From assembly GCA_964503885.1 (NCBI GenBank), contig CAZDCD010000004.1, positions 124,001 to 188,000 of the forward strand: a stretch of 64,000 bases of DNA, written 5' to 3'. Positions 36,086 to 44,780 of the stretch are shown here, piece after piece. Numbering within the stretch: position 1 is the first letter of the stretch; every line of letters begins with the position of its first letter. This DNA is from CAZDCD01 sp964503885. GTDB taxonomy: Bacteria; Bacteroidota; Bacteroidia; Bacteroidales; UBA10428. Below the pieces are notes generated by a model, which saw nothing but the letters and a program-made list of their open reading frames with translations, searched no databases and was not told where the DNA came from. Made by a program: the position numbers and the translations under genes.

Positions 36086-36217
36086 ATGAAAACAAAAGCT
36101 GAAAAAAAAGAATTCAAGCTGAATAAAACCGGATGGATGCCTTTGATCATTATCACCAGTGGTTTAATTGCCCTGATGGTAGTCATTAAAATTTTGATGA
36201 AATTGCTGGCCCATTAA
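36086..36217 (+). CDS. Small single-span membrane protein (43 aa)
   Basis: 43 codons with ATG preceded closely by AAGG. The N-terminus is basic (KTKAEKKEFKLNKTGW), followed by one hydrophobic helix (MPLIIITSGLIALMVVIKIL) and a short end. The base-perfect terminator 25 bases downstream supports a real transcript. Function unknown. Confidence 0.6.
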   Translation: MKTKAEKKEFKLNKTGWMPLIIITSGLIALMVVIKILMKLLAH

Positions 36218-36241
36218 CGCCTTGATTGGCTCCTAGAAAAT

Positions 36242-36279
36242 AAAAAGGGTTTTCACCGTTAGCGGGAAAACCCTTTTTT
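36242..36279. terminator. Bidirectional rho-independent terminator
   Basis: AAAAAGGGTTTTC pairs with GAAAACCCTTTTT, with an inner CCG/CGG pair, giving a long stem with T-tract in both directions. It sits between the convergent 43-codon gene and the VIT-VWA-SusC gene and can stop both. Confidence 0.85.
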
Positions 36280-36307
36280 ACAATACAGATATAATAAAGG
36301 TCAGGAT

Positions 36308-39300
36308 TCAGAATTTAATTTCCAGTGAAATCAGGTATGTTCTTGATACCGGATAATACTCACGATCCACGCCCGGCAATAATGCCGATACTTCCCTTTC
36401 CCTGTAGGTCCAGTTGTTGAATTCAGGATCCTGTCCGCTATACCTGCTCAGGGTGAAAAGATTTCCGGCAGTGAGTGTTACACTCATTGCTTCCGGGCCT
36501 GCAACCTTAAATGTGTTTTTAAAGAAAGTATATTTCAGAGAGACCCTGGACAGTTTCAGGAATGAACCAGGTTCCACATACAGGTTATTGAGTACTGGTT
36601 CTCTGCTGCCGGAAATATTGTCGTGGTAATCATATACTTTTCGCACTACCTCATTATAATGCAGCACATTATTGCCGTAAGTATACCTTAAAACGGCCGT
36701 GCATTCAACATTTTTATACGCTCCAGATAGTGTGGCGCCTCCATACCATTTGGGTGAAGTAAAGGCAAGGGCAGTTTTGTCCGATCCGTTGACCGTCCCG
36801 TCGTTGTTCATATCGGCATAGTAGATCATATGATCTTCGTAATCGATATGATCGATTGAATATCCGTAATACACACCGAGCGGATCACCTGTCCTGAACT
36901 GTTGCCCTGCAATTATTCCCTGAACGGATTCCCGTTCGGGATTGAGACCCTTGCCATCGGTAAGCCTTGTAATTTTCGTCCTGTTCAAGGCGAAATTTAG
37001 CGATGCTTTAAGCGTATAATCGCCCGAATTTAGAATGCAGGCCTGCAGATCAATGTCTAAACCTTTGTTGGTAAAATCACCCGCGTTGCTCCAGATGCAG
37101 ACTTGCTCAGTGTGTTCAACAGGTGTGAGGTAATACATATTCGAAGTTTCATGGCTGAAGAGATCCAGTGTCAGATTTATCCTGCTATTCAGGGCAGACA
37201 GATCGACACCAAGGCCGGTCTGCCTTGTTTTTTCCCACATGAGTTCAGGATTTTCGCCAAGAACAGGAATGATCGAATGATCACCCGTGACTGATATCAG
37301 CATACTTGCCGGATAATAGGGCAGTCTGCTGTTTCCGGTATATCCCCAGCTAAACCTGAGTTTTAGATCCGAAAGCCAATAAAGACGGCTCAGAAACGGT
37401 TCATTACCGATCCTCCATGCACACGCAAACGAAGGCAAAACGATCTGTTTATTTCCGGTTTTGAATCTTTGGGAGGCATCTCTCCGGGTTGTTGCCGTGA
37501 AGATGTATTTATCGTTTTGCGAGAAGTTCAGCCTGGCAAGGAAAGAACTTACCGGATAGCTGTTGACAAACGGATCGGCCGGGTAACCGAATAATTCTTC
37601 GTTTTCAGCCAAACCGTTACTATTATATTTCTGATCATACCAGGCCGACTCATAAAAAGCCGTAGCACGAATCCATGTATTGTTAAAGTATTTCTCATAG
37701 GTAAACCCGGTATTGACCGCCATTGAGCCAGATCTCAGGTTATCGTTCATGAATGAAACAAAGGATACGGGTAACAGGTTGTTAACATAGGATGCGTGCC
37801 TGTTCACCAGGCTTCCCGAAAATGAATTTTTAAATTGCAAACCCTCCAGCGGCAACCTGAGGTTTGCATCTGTTTTACCATACACGTTGTAAATACTCCT
37901 TTCAACGGCTGCAGGGGTAAATTCTGAGGTAACCGGGGTATCCACAAGGAAATCATGCACAGTTGCATAGCCGGATAACACGTACGCATTGATATCTAAA
38001 AATTTATGAAAAAGGGAATGGCTGAAATTGGCATTACCCGTATACCTCCTCATACCTGAACCTATCAATATGCCTTTTTCATGATCATACCGGAGCGACA
38101 CCAGGTAGCTGTGTTTATGGGTACCTTTCTGAGCGCCCAGATTTACATATTCCATGGTACCTGTCCTCAGCAAATTATCATACCAGACAGGATTTCGGCT
38201 GTCTGTTCCCGTGGATGCAGATTTTGAAGAAATACCAAACCCGGTTTCAACCGATAACTGTCTCTTTCCCGCTCTCCCGTTCTTTGTGGTGATATAAATT
38301 ACACCGTTGGCTGCCCGGGAACCGAATATGGCGGTTGACGAAGCATCCTTCAGTACCTGCACCGATTCGATATCTGCAGGATTAATTGAAGCAAGGGGAG
38401 ATGTTTCGGGATTCTCCAGTCCGCTTACAGTCACACCATTAATGACAACCAGGGGATCCTGGCTTCCCATGAGGCTGCTGTTGCCCCGTATCCTCACGGT
38501 AACTCCGCCGCCGGGACTGCCATCGTTATTCACGACCTGCAGACCCGATACCCTGCCCTGCAATGCTTGTTGTAAGTTCAAGGAATTGAGCAGCTCAGAC
38601 GAAGTCACCGAGCTTACTGTCCCGGTAACATCTGTCCTACGCTGAGTGCCGTACCCGATGACTAAAACTTCGTCCAGTGATTCTACCGACGGCATCATGG
38701 AGATGCTCAGATCGGCTGAAGTTGTGGACGATGCGTTTGCATTGCGCATGGATTTATGATCGCCGACAGCATAGTCGGAGACCCCTGTGGGCAGCGGCAG
38801 CGGCTGTTTTATCGTGCTGATCTTCCCTTCTGTTCTGCGTATGATACTGTCGACTGCAATAAACGATGTATATTGGGTAAGAATGTTGTATTTCAGCCCC
38901 AGCCTGGTAATTTCACTTACACGGTCGGGTGTATTCGGTGTATTGCCGGCATTATCATATCCCCTGTACTGTGAATTGGTATAATACTGGGCAAAGTCAT
39001 CGAGGTATCGTACCCTGTTTCTCGCCCAGAGGTAACGAAGGGCCTGGTTGTTCTCAGATGTTGCATCTTCAAGGTTGAATGCCTTTGTATACTCATTTGC
39101 GCCTGAATATCCTCTTACAGTGATTTTTCCCTGGCTGTTCCCCCGGTATTTGCCAAAAAGGATGATGGATCTCTTCGCAAAAACGTCCGGAATTGAAGCA
39201 GGTTCAAAATCATAAGCCTGAAAATCGCCAAAATCAACAGATATATTGGTAAGCACTGGCTTTTCAATATACTCGATAAGCTTCTTACCTGCCTTTTTCC

Positions 39301-41032
39301 CTTCTTCACTGGTGGTGGCCACAAACGGCTCTCCCATTCCCGCATGAGCAAGTCCGTCGATCAGGTAACGGTTGCATGAGCTCCCGATGCCAAGGGCAAA
39401 CAGGTTGGCCTTATTGAGGTTTTTACGAACCCGTATGAATGCCTCTTTTTCAAAATCGACATACCCGTCGGTCAGCACTACGAAAATTCTTGAATATCCT
39501 TCCTGCCGTTCGACTTTCAGGGCACGATCGAGTGCATCGAGAAGACGTGTACCGCCTCCGCCCGACTGCATATTCATAAAGCCTGTGCCGAGAACGATAT
39601 TTGCTTTGGTGGCCGGTCTTGATTCGTTCCACATCATGGCGTTTCCCGCGGCAAAGGTGAGTATATTAAACCGGTCGCGGGGACCTAGTTTATCCAGCAG
39701 CTCTTTCATAACCGATTTTGAAACCTCGAGCGGAAATCCATGCATCGACCCGGAGACATCTACAACAAATATGTATTCACGGGGAGGGATATCTTCAAGT
39801 GATGGGGCTTTGGGAGGTTCCATCATAAGCAGGAAAAAATTTTCGTCCCCGTTTTCATGAATAAGGATACCTGATTCCACCTTGCCTCCCCGGAGACCAT
39901 ACCTAAGGATAAAATCCCTGTTCCCACCGTAAATTTCGCTTTCACTCAGCATTACCCGTGCGCGGTTCTGACCGGTGAACATCGATTTGATCTCATGGCT
40001 GGGGCAATAGATTTGCTGAATGGGAATGCCTGCATTAACATTCACACGGATATTGAATAAGTAGTCCGGGCTTTCCCCCTCATGAAGGTAAGGGTTTGAC
40101 ACCCACTGCTCACTGGCGTTCTCCTTCGTATCCGGGGTTTCGGAATACCGGGGTCCTACAACTGTGGGGTATACAAATTCATAAATGCCGTCAAGCGATT
40201 CAAGCAATTCGGTATAGCTGAGTTCAACAACTATCGTATCGCCCGGCAATATATTGGCCACATTCATCTGAAATACATTGGGCCTGTTCTGTTCGAGCAG
40301 CGTGGCCGTCTTTCCCTGGGCCTTTGCTGTCTCGTATTCTGCCCTTGCCTGGTTTCTTTCCCTGATTTTTGCTTTCAGAATGCGTTCGCCGATACGCATA
40401 TTCATGGCATAAACAGCAGATCTGACCGATCCCGGGAAGATGTATATCGCCTCCAGAGTGTTTTTCCCTTCGTTGATATATACCTGTGTAACTTTTACAT
40501 CGGCGATGACTCCGGCGATATTCACCTCAGCAGATGTCGATTTTAGCGGCATCCTGTCGGTTTCCGGCTGATCGCTCTCAATGAAAAAATAAGGCGACAG
40601 GGTTTTTCCGGGATTGTTAGGTATGGTATGCCTGAATATTTTTGGCGGTTGCTCTGCCTGTAAAATTTCTGAATTTACCTGGGTCAGGGCTGTGTCTTTC
40701 GGGGAATCCTGTTTTTTCCGAGTTTCCTTTTTTTCCGGTGGTGCAACTACTACCTCTTCGGAAAGATACCCCACAAAAGAAATGACCAGCGTGGAGCCTA
40801 CCGGGGCTTCTATGGCATAATACCCGTTCACATCGGTGACTGTACCAGTTGCCGTTCCTTTAATGACTATATTGACACCCGGAATGGGTATACCTGTTTC
40901 GTCCCTCAGGATACCGCTCATCAGCCGTGTTTCCTGGCCGGTAAGCCCGGTACCAGAAAGAACAAGCAGGATAGGAAGCAGCAGCATAAAGCGGCCGGTA
41001 CTGCTTCGTAGGATAGTAACGCGTGTTTTCAT
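36308..41032 (-). CDS. Fusion of VIT-VWA protein with SusC-type TonB-dependent receptor
   Basis: 1574 residues in one uninterrupted frame. A signal peptide (about 1-32) and a carboxypeptidase-regulatory-like beta-sandwich (36-96) start the protein. A VIT domain follows (about 155-285, DVKVTQVYINEGKNTLEAIYIFP, AKIRERNQARAEYETAKAQGK), then a VWA domain (418-590) with complete MIDAS: D425-S427-S429 (DVSGS), T495 and D522. After a linker (about 600-780) comes the SusC signature LDEVLVIGYGTQRR (786-799), a TonB plug to about 920 (LQGRVSGLQV, RIRGNSSL, VLKDASSTAIFGSRAANGVI) and a barrel of about 650 residues that ends in a normal SusC terminus (SRTYLISLEIKF). SusC transports oligosaccharides or peptides with SusD, but no susD gene is here. 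VIT-VWA proteins bind metal-dependent ligands. A surface receptor presenting a periplasmic VWA domain is inferred. The repressor at 41152 is upstream on the same strand. Confidence 0.9.
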   Translation of the reverse strand: MKTRVTILRSSTGRFMLLLPILLVLSGTGLTGQETRLMSGILRDETGIPIPGVNIVIKGTATGTVTDVNGYYAIEAPVGSTLVISFVGYLSEEVVVAPPEKKETRKKQDSPKDTALTQVNSEILQAEQPPKIFRHTIPNNPGKTLSPYFFIESDQPETDRMPLKSTSAEVNIAGVIADVKVTQVYINEGKNTLEAIYIFPGSVRSAVYAMNMRIGERILKAKIRERNQARAEYETAKAQGKTATLLEQNRPNVFQMNVANILPGDTIVVELSYTELLESLDGIYEFVYPTVVGPRYSETPDTKENASEQWVSNPYLHEGESPDYLFNIRVNVNAGIPIQQIYCPSHEIKSMFTGQNRARVMLSESEIYGGNRDFILRYGLRGGKVESGILIHENGDENFFLLMMEPPKAPSLEDIPPREYIFVVDVSGSMHGFPLEVSKSVMKELLDKLGPRDRFNILTFAAGNAMMWNESRPATKANIVLGTGFMNMQSGGGGTRLLDALDRALKVERQEGYSRIFVVLTDGYVDFEKEAFIRVRKNLNKANLFALGIGSSCNRYLIDGLAHAGMGEPFVATTSEEGKKAGKKLIEYIEKPVLTNISVDFGDFQAYDFEPASIPDVFAKRSIILFGKYRGNSQGKITVRGYSGANEYTKAFNLEDATSENNQALRYLWARNRVRYLDDFAQYYTNSQYRGYDNAGNTPNTPDRVSEITRLGLKYNILTQYTSFIAVDSIIRRTEGKISTIKQPLPLPTGVSDYAVGDHKSMRNANASSTTSADLSISMMPSVESLDEVLVIGYGTQRRTDVTGTVSSVTSSELLNSLNLQQALQGRVSGLQVVNNDGSPGGGVTVRIRGNSSLMGSQDPLVVINGVTVSGLENPETSPLASINPADIESVQVLKDASSTAIFGSRAANGVIYITTKNGRAGKRQLSVETGFGISSKSASTGTDSRNPVWYDNLLRTGTMEYVNLGAQKGTHKHSYLVSLRYDHEKGILIGSGMRRYTGNANFSHSLFHKFLDINAYVLSGYATVHDFLVDTPVTSEFTPAAVERSIYNVYGKTDANLRLPLEGLQFKNSFSGSLVNRHASYVNNLLPVSFVSFMNDNLRSGSMAVNTGFTYEKYFNNTWIRATAFYESAWYDQKYNSNGLAENEELFGYPADPFVNSYPVSSFLARLNFSQNDKYIFTATTRRDASQRFKTGNKQIVLPSFACAWRIGNEPFLSRLYWLSDLKLRFSWGYTGNSRLPYYPASMLISVTGDHSIIPVLGENPELMWEKTRQTGLGVDLSALNSRINLTLDLFSHETSNMYYLTPVEHTEQVCIWSNAGDFTNKGLDIDLQACILNSGDYTLKASLNFALNRTKITRLTDGKGLNPERESVQGIIAGQQFRTGDPLGVYYGYSIDHIDYEDHMIYYADMNNDGTVNGSDKTALAFTSPKWYGGATLSGAYKNVECTAVLRYTYGNNVLHYNEVVRKVYDYHDNISGSREPVLNNLYVEPGSFLKLSRVSLKYTFFKNTFKVAGPEAMSVTLTAGNLFTLSRYSGQDPEFNNWTYREREVSALLPGVDREYYPVSRTYLISLEIKF

Positions 41033-41151
41033 GATACGGATGTTTTGGTTTCACTCATGAGAGTGCTGCCAAAACCCGTACCCCCAAAAAACCGGCAGAT
41101 TATTTTCAGTCTACTGATATTTGCCGGGACGGCATAGTTGCTGAAAAGCGG

Positions 41152-41967
41152 CTATTCTTTCCCAGTATCGCTCATAAACCGCTTTTTCAGCGCCGACATA
41201 TCTTTTTTCAGTCCCGCCACTGTTTTTAACAACTCATCCTGTGGTATCATGGGATCGGGAATTTCCGAGCAGATATAATGCACGAATTTCCATATCTCTT
41301 TCACATCGCTAATGGCCACATCGTAAGGATCGTAAACCGGATTTAACGAATACAGCCTCAGTTTTTGTTCCTTATCGATGAGGTTTTCGACAACCTTAAA
41401 CACAATGCCGTCATCAAGGGTAAGGATGATATATCCCTGGCCTGTAATCACCGATTCCCAGTTCTGCACAAACTCACCGGTAACCCATGCTTTGTTGGGA
41501 ATGGGCAACATGGAGTCACCACTCAGCTGAAACGTCCTGTATTTTTTTTGCCGGGAAAGAAACGGCAACTGAAAGACAGGAAGTTCACCGATAAATTCGG
41601 GATCGGCAAAGCCGGTTTTATATCCGGCTTTTGCCTTTTCATTCACCAGCTCGATATTGTCTTCATTTTGTTTGTTCACTGTGGTGGCGAGTACCCTCAG
41701 GTTGCTTCCCCTGATGTATACATCGCCTCCCCTTTCGAGTTGGGAGAACTGGCTTTCGGAAAGCCGGGAGAGGTCGACCTGGAGCAGCGTATCGATAGCG
41801 ATGCCGTAATACTTCGAAAAAACGATCAGTGCCTGTACGGTGGGTTGACTGACCTCGTTTTCATAACCGCTCAGTGTGGAACGTTTCATGCCCATGGCAA
41901 ACGCTACTTCGTCCTGTGTGCGCTTGCGGCGTTTTCGTAACAGTTTGATGTTGGTGTTGAAGTACAT
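41152..41967 (-). CDS. LexA/CI-like repressor (XRE HTH plus S24 peptidase)
   Basis: 271 residues. An N-terminal XRE helix-turn-helix (about 5-62, TQDEVAFAMGMKRSTLSGYENEVSQPT) is joined to an S24 domain with the Ser152 (GDSM) and Lys191 (VFKV) dyad and an Ala114-Gly115 bond (KAGYKTGF) where LexA-type autocleavage occurs. A coiled tail with Lys and Ser ends the protein. It should repress genes and self-cleave during DNA damage, releasing repression. It is divergent from dinB, with a perfect inverted repeat between them, and lies 119 bases upstream of the VIT-VWA-SusC gene on the same strand. Confidence 0.9.
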   Translation of the reverse strand: MYFNTNIKLLRKRRKRTQDEVAFAMGMKRSTLSGYENEVSQPTVQALIVFSKYYGIAIDTLLQVDLSRLSESQFSQLERGGDVYIRGSNLRVLATTVNKQNEDNIELVNEKAKAGYKTGFADPEFIGELPVFQLPFLSRQKKYRTFQLSGDSMLPIPNKAWVTGEFVQNWESVITGQGYIILTLDDGIVFKVVENLIDKEQKLRLYSLNPVYDPYDVAISDVKEIWKFVHYICSEIPDPMIPQDELLKTVAGLKKDMSALKKRFMSDTGKE

Positions 41968-42324
41968 GACTTTTTTATATTTTTTTGGCTGTTCATTCTA
42001 TCCTTTGCTGCTAAATAAAATTTTACCACAAAGGCGTCGAAGTAAATTCTCAAAGGCGCACAAAGGATTTTATAATATAATCCTTTTGATTCTGTTTTTT
42101 AAATGTTGTACGTTGAAATTAACCAATAGTCCGAGTGGTTAAGTGTTTTTTACAAAAATCCTGATGTCTTGAAAAAAGTGCATCCACATCCCATTTTTTT
42201 ATAAAAAATTGCTTAATTTGTAATCAGTAAATTTGATTATAAAATAATCAAAAGTAAACTATTTTTTTGAAAAACAAAAAAATATTCATCAATTGTAGTC
42301 AACTCACGATAAAAAATTTTAGTA
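41968..42324. other. Divergent regulatory region between repressor and dinB
   Basis: An AT-rich region with imperfect direct copies of ACAAAGGCG (around 42026-42066), a kind of short repeat common between Bacteroidota genes, and the inverted repeat at 42232-42252. No RNA gene; the string CCGAGTGGTTAAG at 42131 resembles a tRNA D-arm but has no acceptor or anticodon arm around it. Confidence 0.5.
42232..42252. promoter_or_regulatory. Perfect inverted repeat, candidate operator of the S24 repressor
   Basis: TTTGATTAT and ATAATCAAA, 9 bases each and exactly complementary, flank AAA. It lies 73 bases upstream of the dinB ATG, in the dinB promoter region and between it and the divergent repressor gene. 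A weaker related half, TTTGTAATCA, lies 15 bases to the left. Binding by the repressor at 41152 is inferred from position and symmetry. Confidence 0.6.
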
Positions 42325-43482
42325 ATGCTTAACAGCATTAACAACCATATTACCCACCTCGATCTCGACACCTTTTTTGTGTCGGTGGAGAGGCTGATCA
42401 ACAGCAGCCTGAACGGGAAGCCTGTGATCATAGGGGGTGCAAGCGACCGCGGTGTGGTGGCCAGCTGCAGCTACGAAGCCAGGCAATTTGGCGTGCATTC
42501 GGCCATGCCCATGAGAATGGCACGCATCCTTTGTCCCGATGCCACCTTTGTGCGGGGCGATATGGAGCTGTACAGCAAATATTCAGGCATGGTCACGGAT
42601 GTTATTGCCGAAAAGGCCCCCGTTTACGAAAAGGCGTCTGTTGACGAGCACTATATCGATATCACCGGCATGGACCGGTTTTTCGGATGCATGCAGTGGA
42701 CACGCGAGCTCAGGCAGTCGATCATCAGGGAGACCGGGTTGCCCGTATCCCTGGGGTTATCGGTGAACAAAACAGTGGCCAAGATCGCTACCGGGGAAGC
42801 CAAGCCCAACGGAGAAAAAGAGGTGCCGGGAATGCTGGTGAAACCTTTTCTCCATCCGCTGTCGATCAAAAAAATTCCCATGATCGGGGACAAGACCTAC
42901 CATATGCTGCGGTCGATGGGAATAGCCACCATAGGCACCCTGAGCATGATACCCCTGGAAATGATGGAAAAGGTGCTGGGCAAAAACGGGATTATCCTCT
43001 GGAAAAAAGCCAACGGTATAGATCAGGCCCCCGTGCAGCCTTATTCGGAGCAAAAATCGATAAGCGCTGAACGTACTTTCGATCAGGACACTACCGATGT
43101 GGCCATGCTGAATGAAAAGCTGGTATGCATGGTGGAGAGGATCGCCTTTGACCTGAGAAAAGAGCAGAAGCTCACTTCGTGTGTGACGGTGAAGATCCGG
43201 TATTCCAATTTCGACACCCATACGCTGCAAAAACGCATCCCCTACACATCGTTCGATCACAAGCTGATCGGGGTTGCCAAAGAGCTTTTTCAGCGACTTT
43301 ACCAGCGCAGGATGCTTATCCGGCTGATCGGGGTAAGGTTCAGTCACCTTATCCAGGGAACCGAACAGCTGAATCTTTTTGAAGATACCTCGGAATCGAT
43401 GCGGCTTTACCAGACGCTCGACAGGTTGAAAAAACGGTACGGGAAAGGTGCGGTGATCAGGGCAGTGGGAATGAGAGAGTGA
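42325..43482 (+). CDS. dinB: DNA polymerase IV (Y-family translesion polymerase)
   Basis: 385 residues. The palm residues are present in DLDTFFVSVE (Asp13, Glu22 region) and SVDEHYID (catalytic Asp and Glu), with the finger segment SYEARQFGVHSAMPM and the little-finger region with TFDQD, followed by a beta-clamp-like QLNLF motif near the C-terminus (EQLNLFED). It makes error-prone synthesis past lesions. It is divergent from a LexA-like repressor, the expected SOS-type arrangement in this phylum. The gene is visibly richer in G and C than its neighbours (about 63% in the 60 bases from 42421). Confidence 0.95.
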   Translation: MLNSINNHITHLDLDTFFVSVERLINSSLNGKPVIIGGASDRGVVASCSYEARQFGVHSAMPMRMARILCPDATFVRGDMELYSKYSGMVTDVIAEKAPVYEKASVDEHYIDITGMDRFFGCMQWTRELRQSIIRETGLPVSLGLSVNKTVAKIATGEAKPNGEKEVPGMLVKPFLHPLSIKKIPMIGDKTYHMLRSMGIATIGTLSMIPLEMMEKVLGKNGIILWKKANGIDQAPVQPYSEQKSISAERTFDQDTTDVAMLNEKLVCMVERIAFDLRKEQKLTSCVTVKIRYSNFDTHTLQKRIPYTSFDHKLIGVAKELFQRLYQRRMLIRLIGVRFSHLIQGTEQLNLFEDTSESMRLYQTLDRLKKRYGKGAVIRAVGMRE

Positions 43483-43702
43483 GGGTGAGGATGGAGGGAA
43501 GAAGATACTGAGGAATGTGGATGTTAAGTAATCAGTGATCGAAAACCGGTAACCGGTAAAAGTCCATTCGCCGTAACAGTAGGTTCCTTGCAATGACAGT
43601 AGACAATTGAATCTAAGCTGAATGCTGTTTCAATTGTAATACTAAATATGCATGCCGCATGCATTATCCAGCATCCGGTATCAAATAGTATCAATCCTTT
43701 AT

Positions 43703-43710
43703 TACTTTTG
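43703..43710 (+). promoter_or_regulatory. -7 promoter box for the GNAT gene
   Basis: TACTTTTG matches TAnnTTTG. Transcription would start near 43715, giving only a 10-base leader for the first ATG (43725) but 55 bases for the second (43770), so the second is preferred. Confidence 0.4.
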
Positions 43711-43769
43711 CAGTATTCATTCATATGAGGATCTTTAAGACGATCATTGTTCATCAGCGATTTACAGAA

Positions 43770-44573
43770 ATGGAAATAAGGCCAATCAGGTATAAGGAAA
43801 TACCGCTTACAGGCGACTTACCCCCGCCGGAATGGCAAATCGACCTGAGTGCGGTTTATGGGTTCCATTTTGGCGAGCCCTATTTCCATGCCGTCGTGGC
43901 CATAGCGGACGGGGTAATTGCAGGTACCGGTATGGCGATCCTGAACGGGGATGCTGCCTGGCTTGGGACCATTATCGTCAGGGAAGCGTTTCGGAGACAG
44001 GGTCTCGGAAGCCAAATAACCCGCAACCTGATCGGGTGGTCGGAAAAAAACGGCAGCCGGAAGATTATCCTGGTTGCATCGGACATGGGAAAACCGGTAT
44101 ACGAAAAGCTGGGATTCAGGCAAAGCATGTATTACCTGGTCTATGAAGGAGGTAAGACGTTGCCTGCATCACCAAAAAGCCCGGTCAGGAAAATGACAGA
44201 AAAAGATCTTGATGAGGTGTATTCCATGGATAAGATCGCATCAGGAGAAGACAGGTCAGCAATCCTGAAGAAAACCTGGAAAACCGGATTCACCTGTGTT
44301 GCCGGTACCGCAATTGCCGGTTACTATCTGCCTGATTTCGGCAGGGGACTGATCATAGCTACCGGTGAAACCGCTGGAAGTGAGTTGCTGGCATTCAGAT
44401 TTGAACGGGACAAGAGAAACATCGTCATCCCGGAATCCAATACAGCAGCGAAAGAATTCCTGGAGGCGAACAGTTTCAGCGAGAGCAGAAAATTCCCGAG
44501 AATGTACCTGGATTCCGAAGTATCCTGGAGGCAGGATATGATCTTTTGCAGGGGATCGGGGTACCTCGGGTAA
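43770..44573 (+). CDS. GNAT-family acetyltransferase
   Basis: 267 residues from MEIRPIRYKEIPL. The N-terminal GNAT domain has WLGTIIVREAFRRQGLGSQITRNLIGW, the acetyl-CoA loop (R/QxxGxG/A form: RRQGLGS), and YEKLGFRQSMYYLVYEG. A second domain (about 145-267, ending DMIFCRGSGYLG) resembles the C-terminal GNAT-like half of two-domain enzymes. The acceptor is unknown. A promoter box and no upstream partner suggest it is monocistronic. Confidence 0.82.
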   Translation: MEIRPIRYKEIPLTGDLPPPEWQIDLSAVYGFHFGEPYFHAVVAIADGVIAGTGMAILNGDAAWLGTIIVREAFRRQGLGSQITRNLIGWSEKNGSRKIILVASDMGKPVYEKLGFRQSMYYLVYEGGKTLPASPKSPVRKMTEKDLDEVYSMDKIASGEDRSAILKKTWKTGFTCVAGTAIAGYYLPDFGRGLIIATGETAGSELLAFRFERDKRNIVIPESNTAAKEFLEANSFSESRKFPRMYLDSEVSWRQDMIFCRGSGYLG

Positions 44574-44780
44574 GGAAATTCCTTCATAGAAGCGATTCCG
44601 CTCAGCAATGGAACTATGAGTCTTCATCTAAGGTTTGGCCTTCCGGAAGAAGGAAAAAAACAGTCCGTCGGATTTTACCCTTTCCGGCAGTAGATTGTTA
44701 TTTTTATAGAGACGAACCATTTGCGATCATTTTCCTGAACGTTGGGTTTGTTTACGGATTGACCTTAAAATGATAAACCA

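Noticed and set aside
42131..42143. CCGAGTGGTTAAG resembling a tRNA D-arm
   Set aside because: No acceptor, anticodon or T arm could be formed from the flanking sequence.
44639..44653. CCTTC-GAAGG hairpin followed by seven A
   Set aside because: Neither strand has a T-tract after the hairpin, so it is not a rho-independent terminator.
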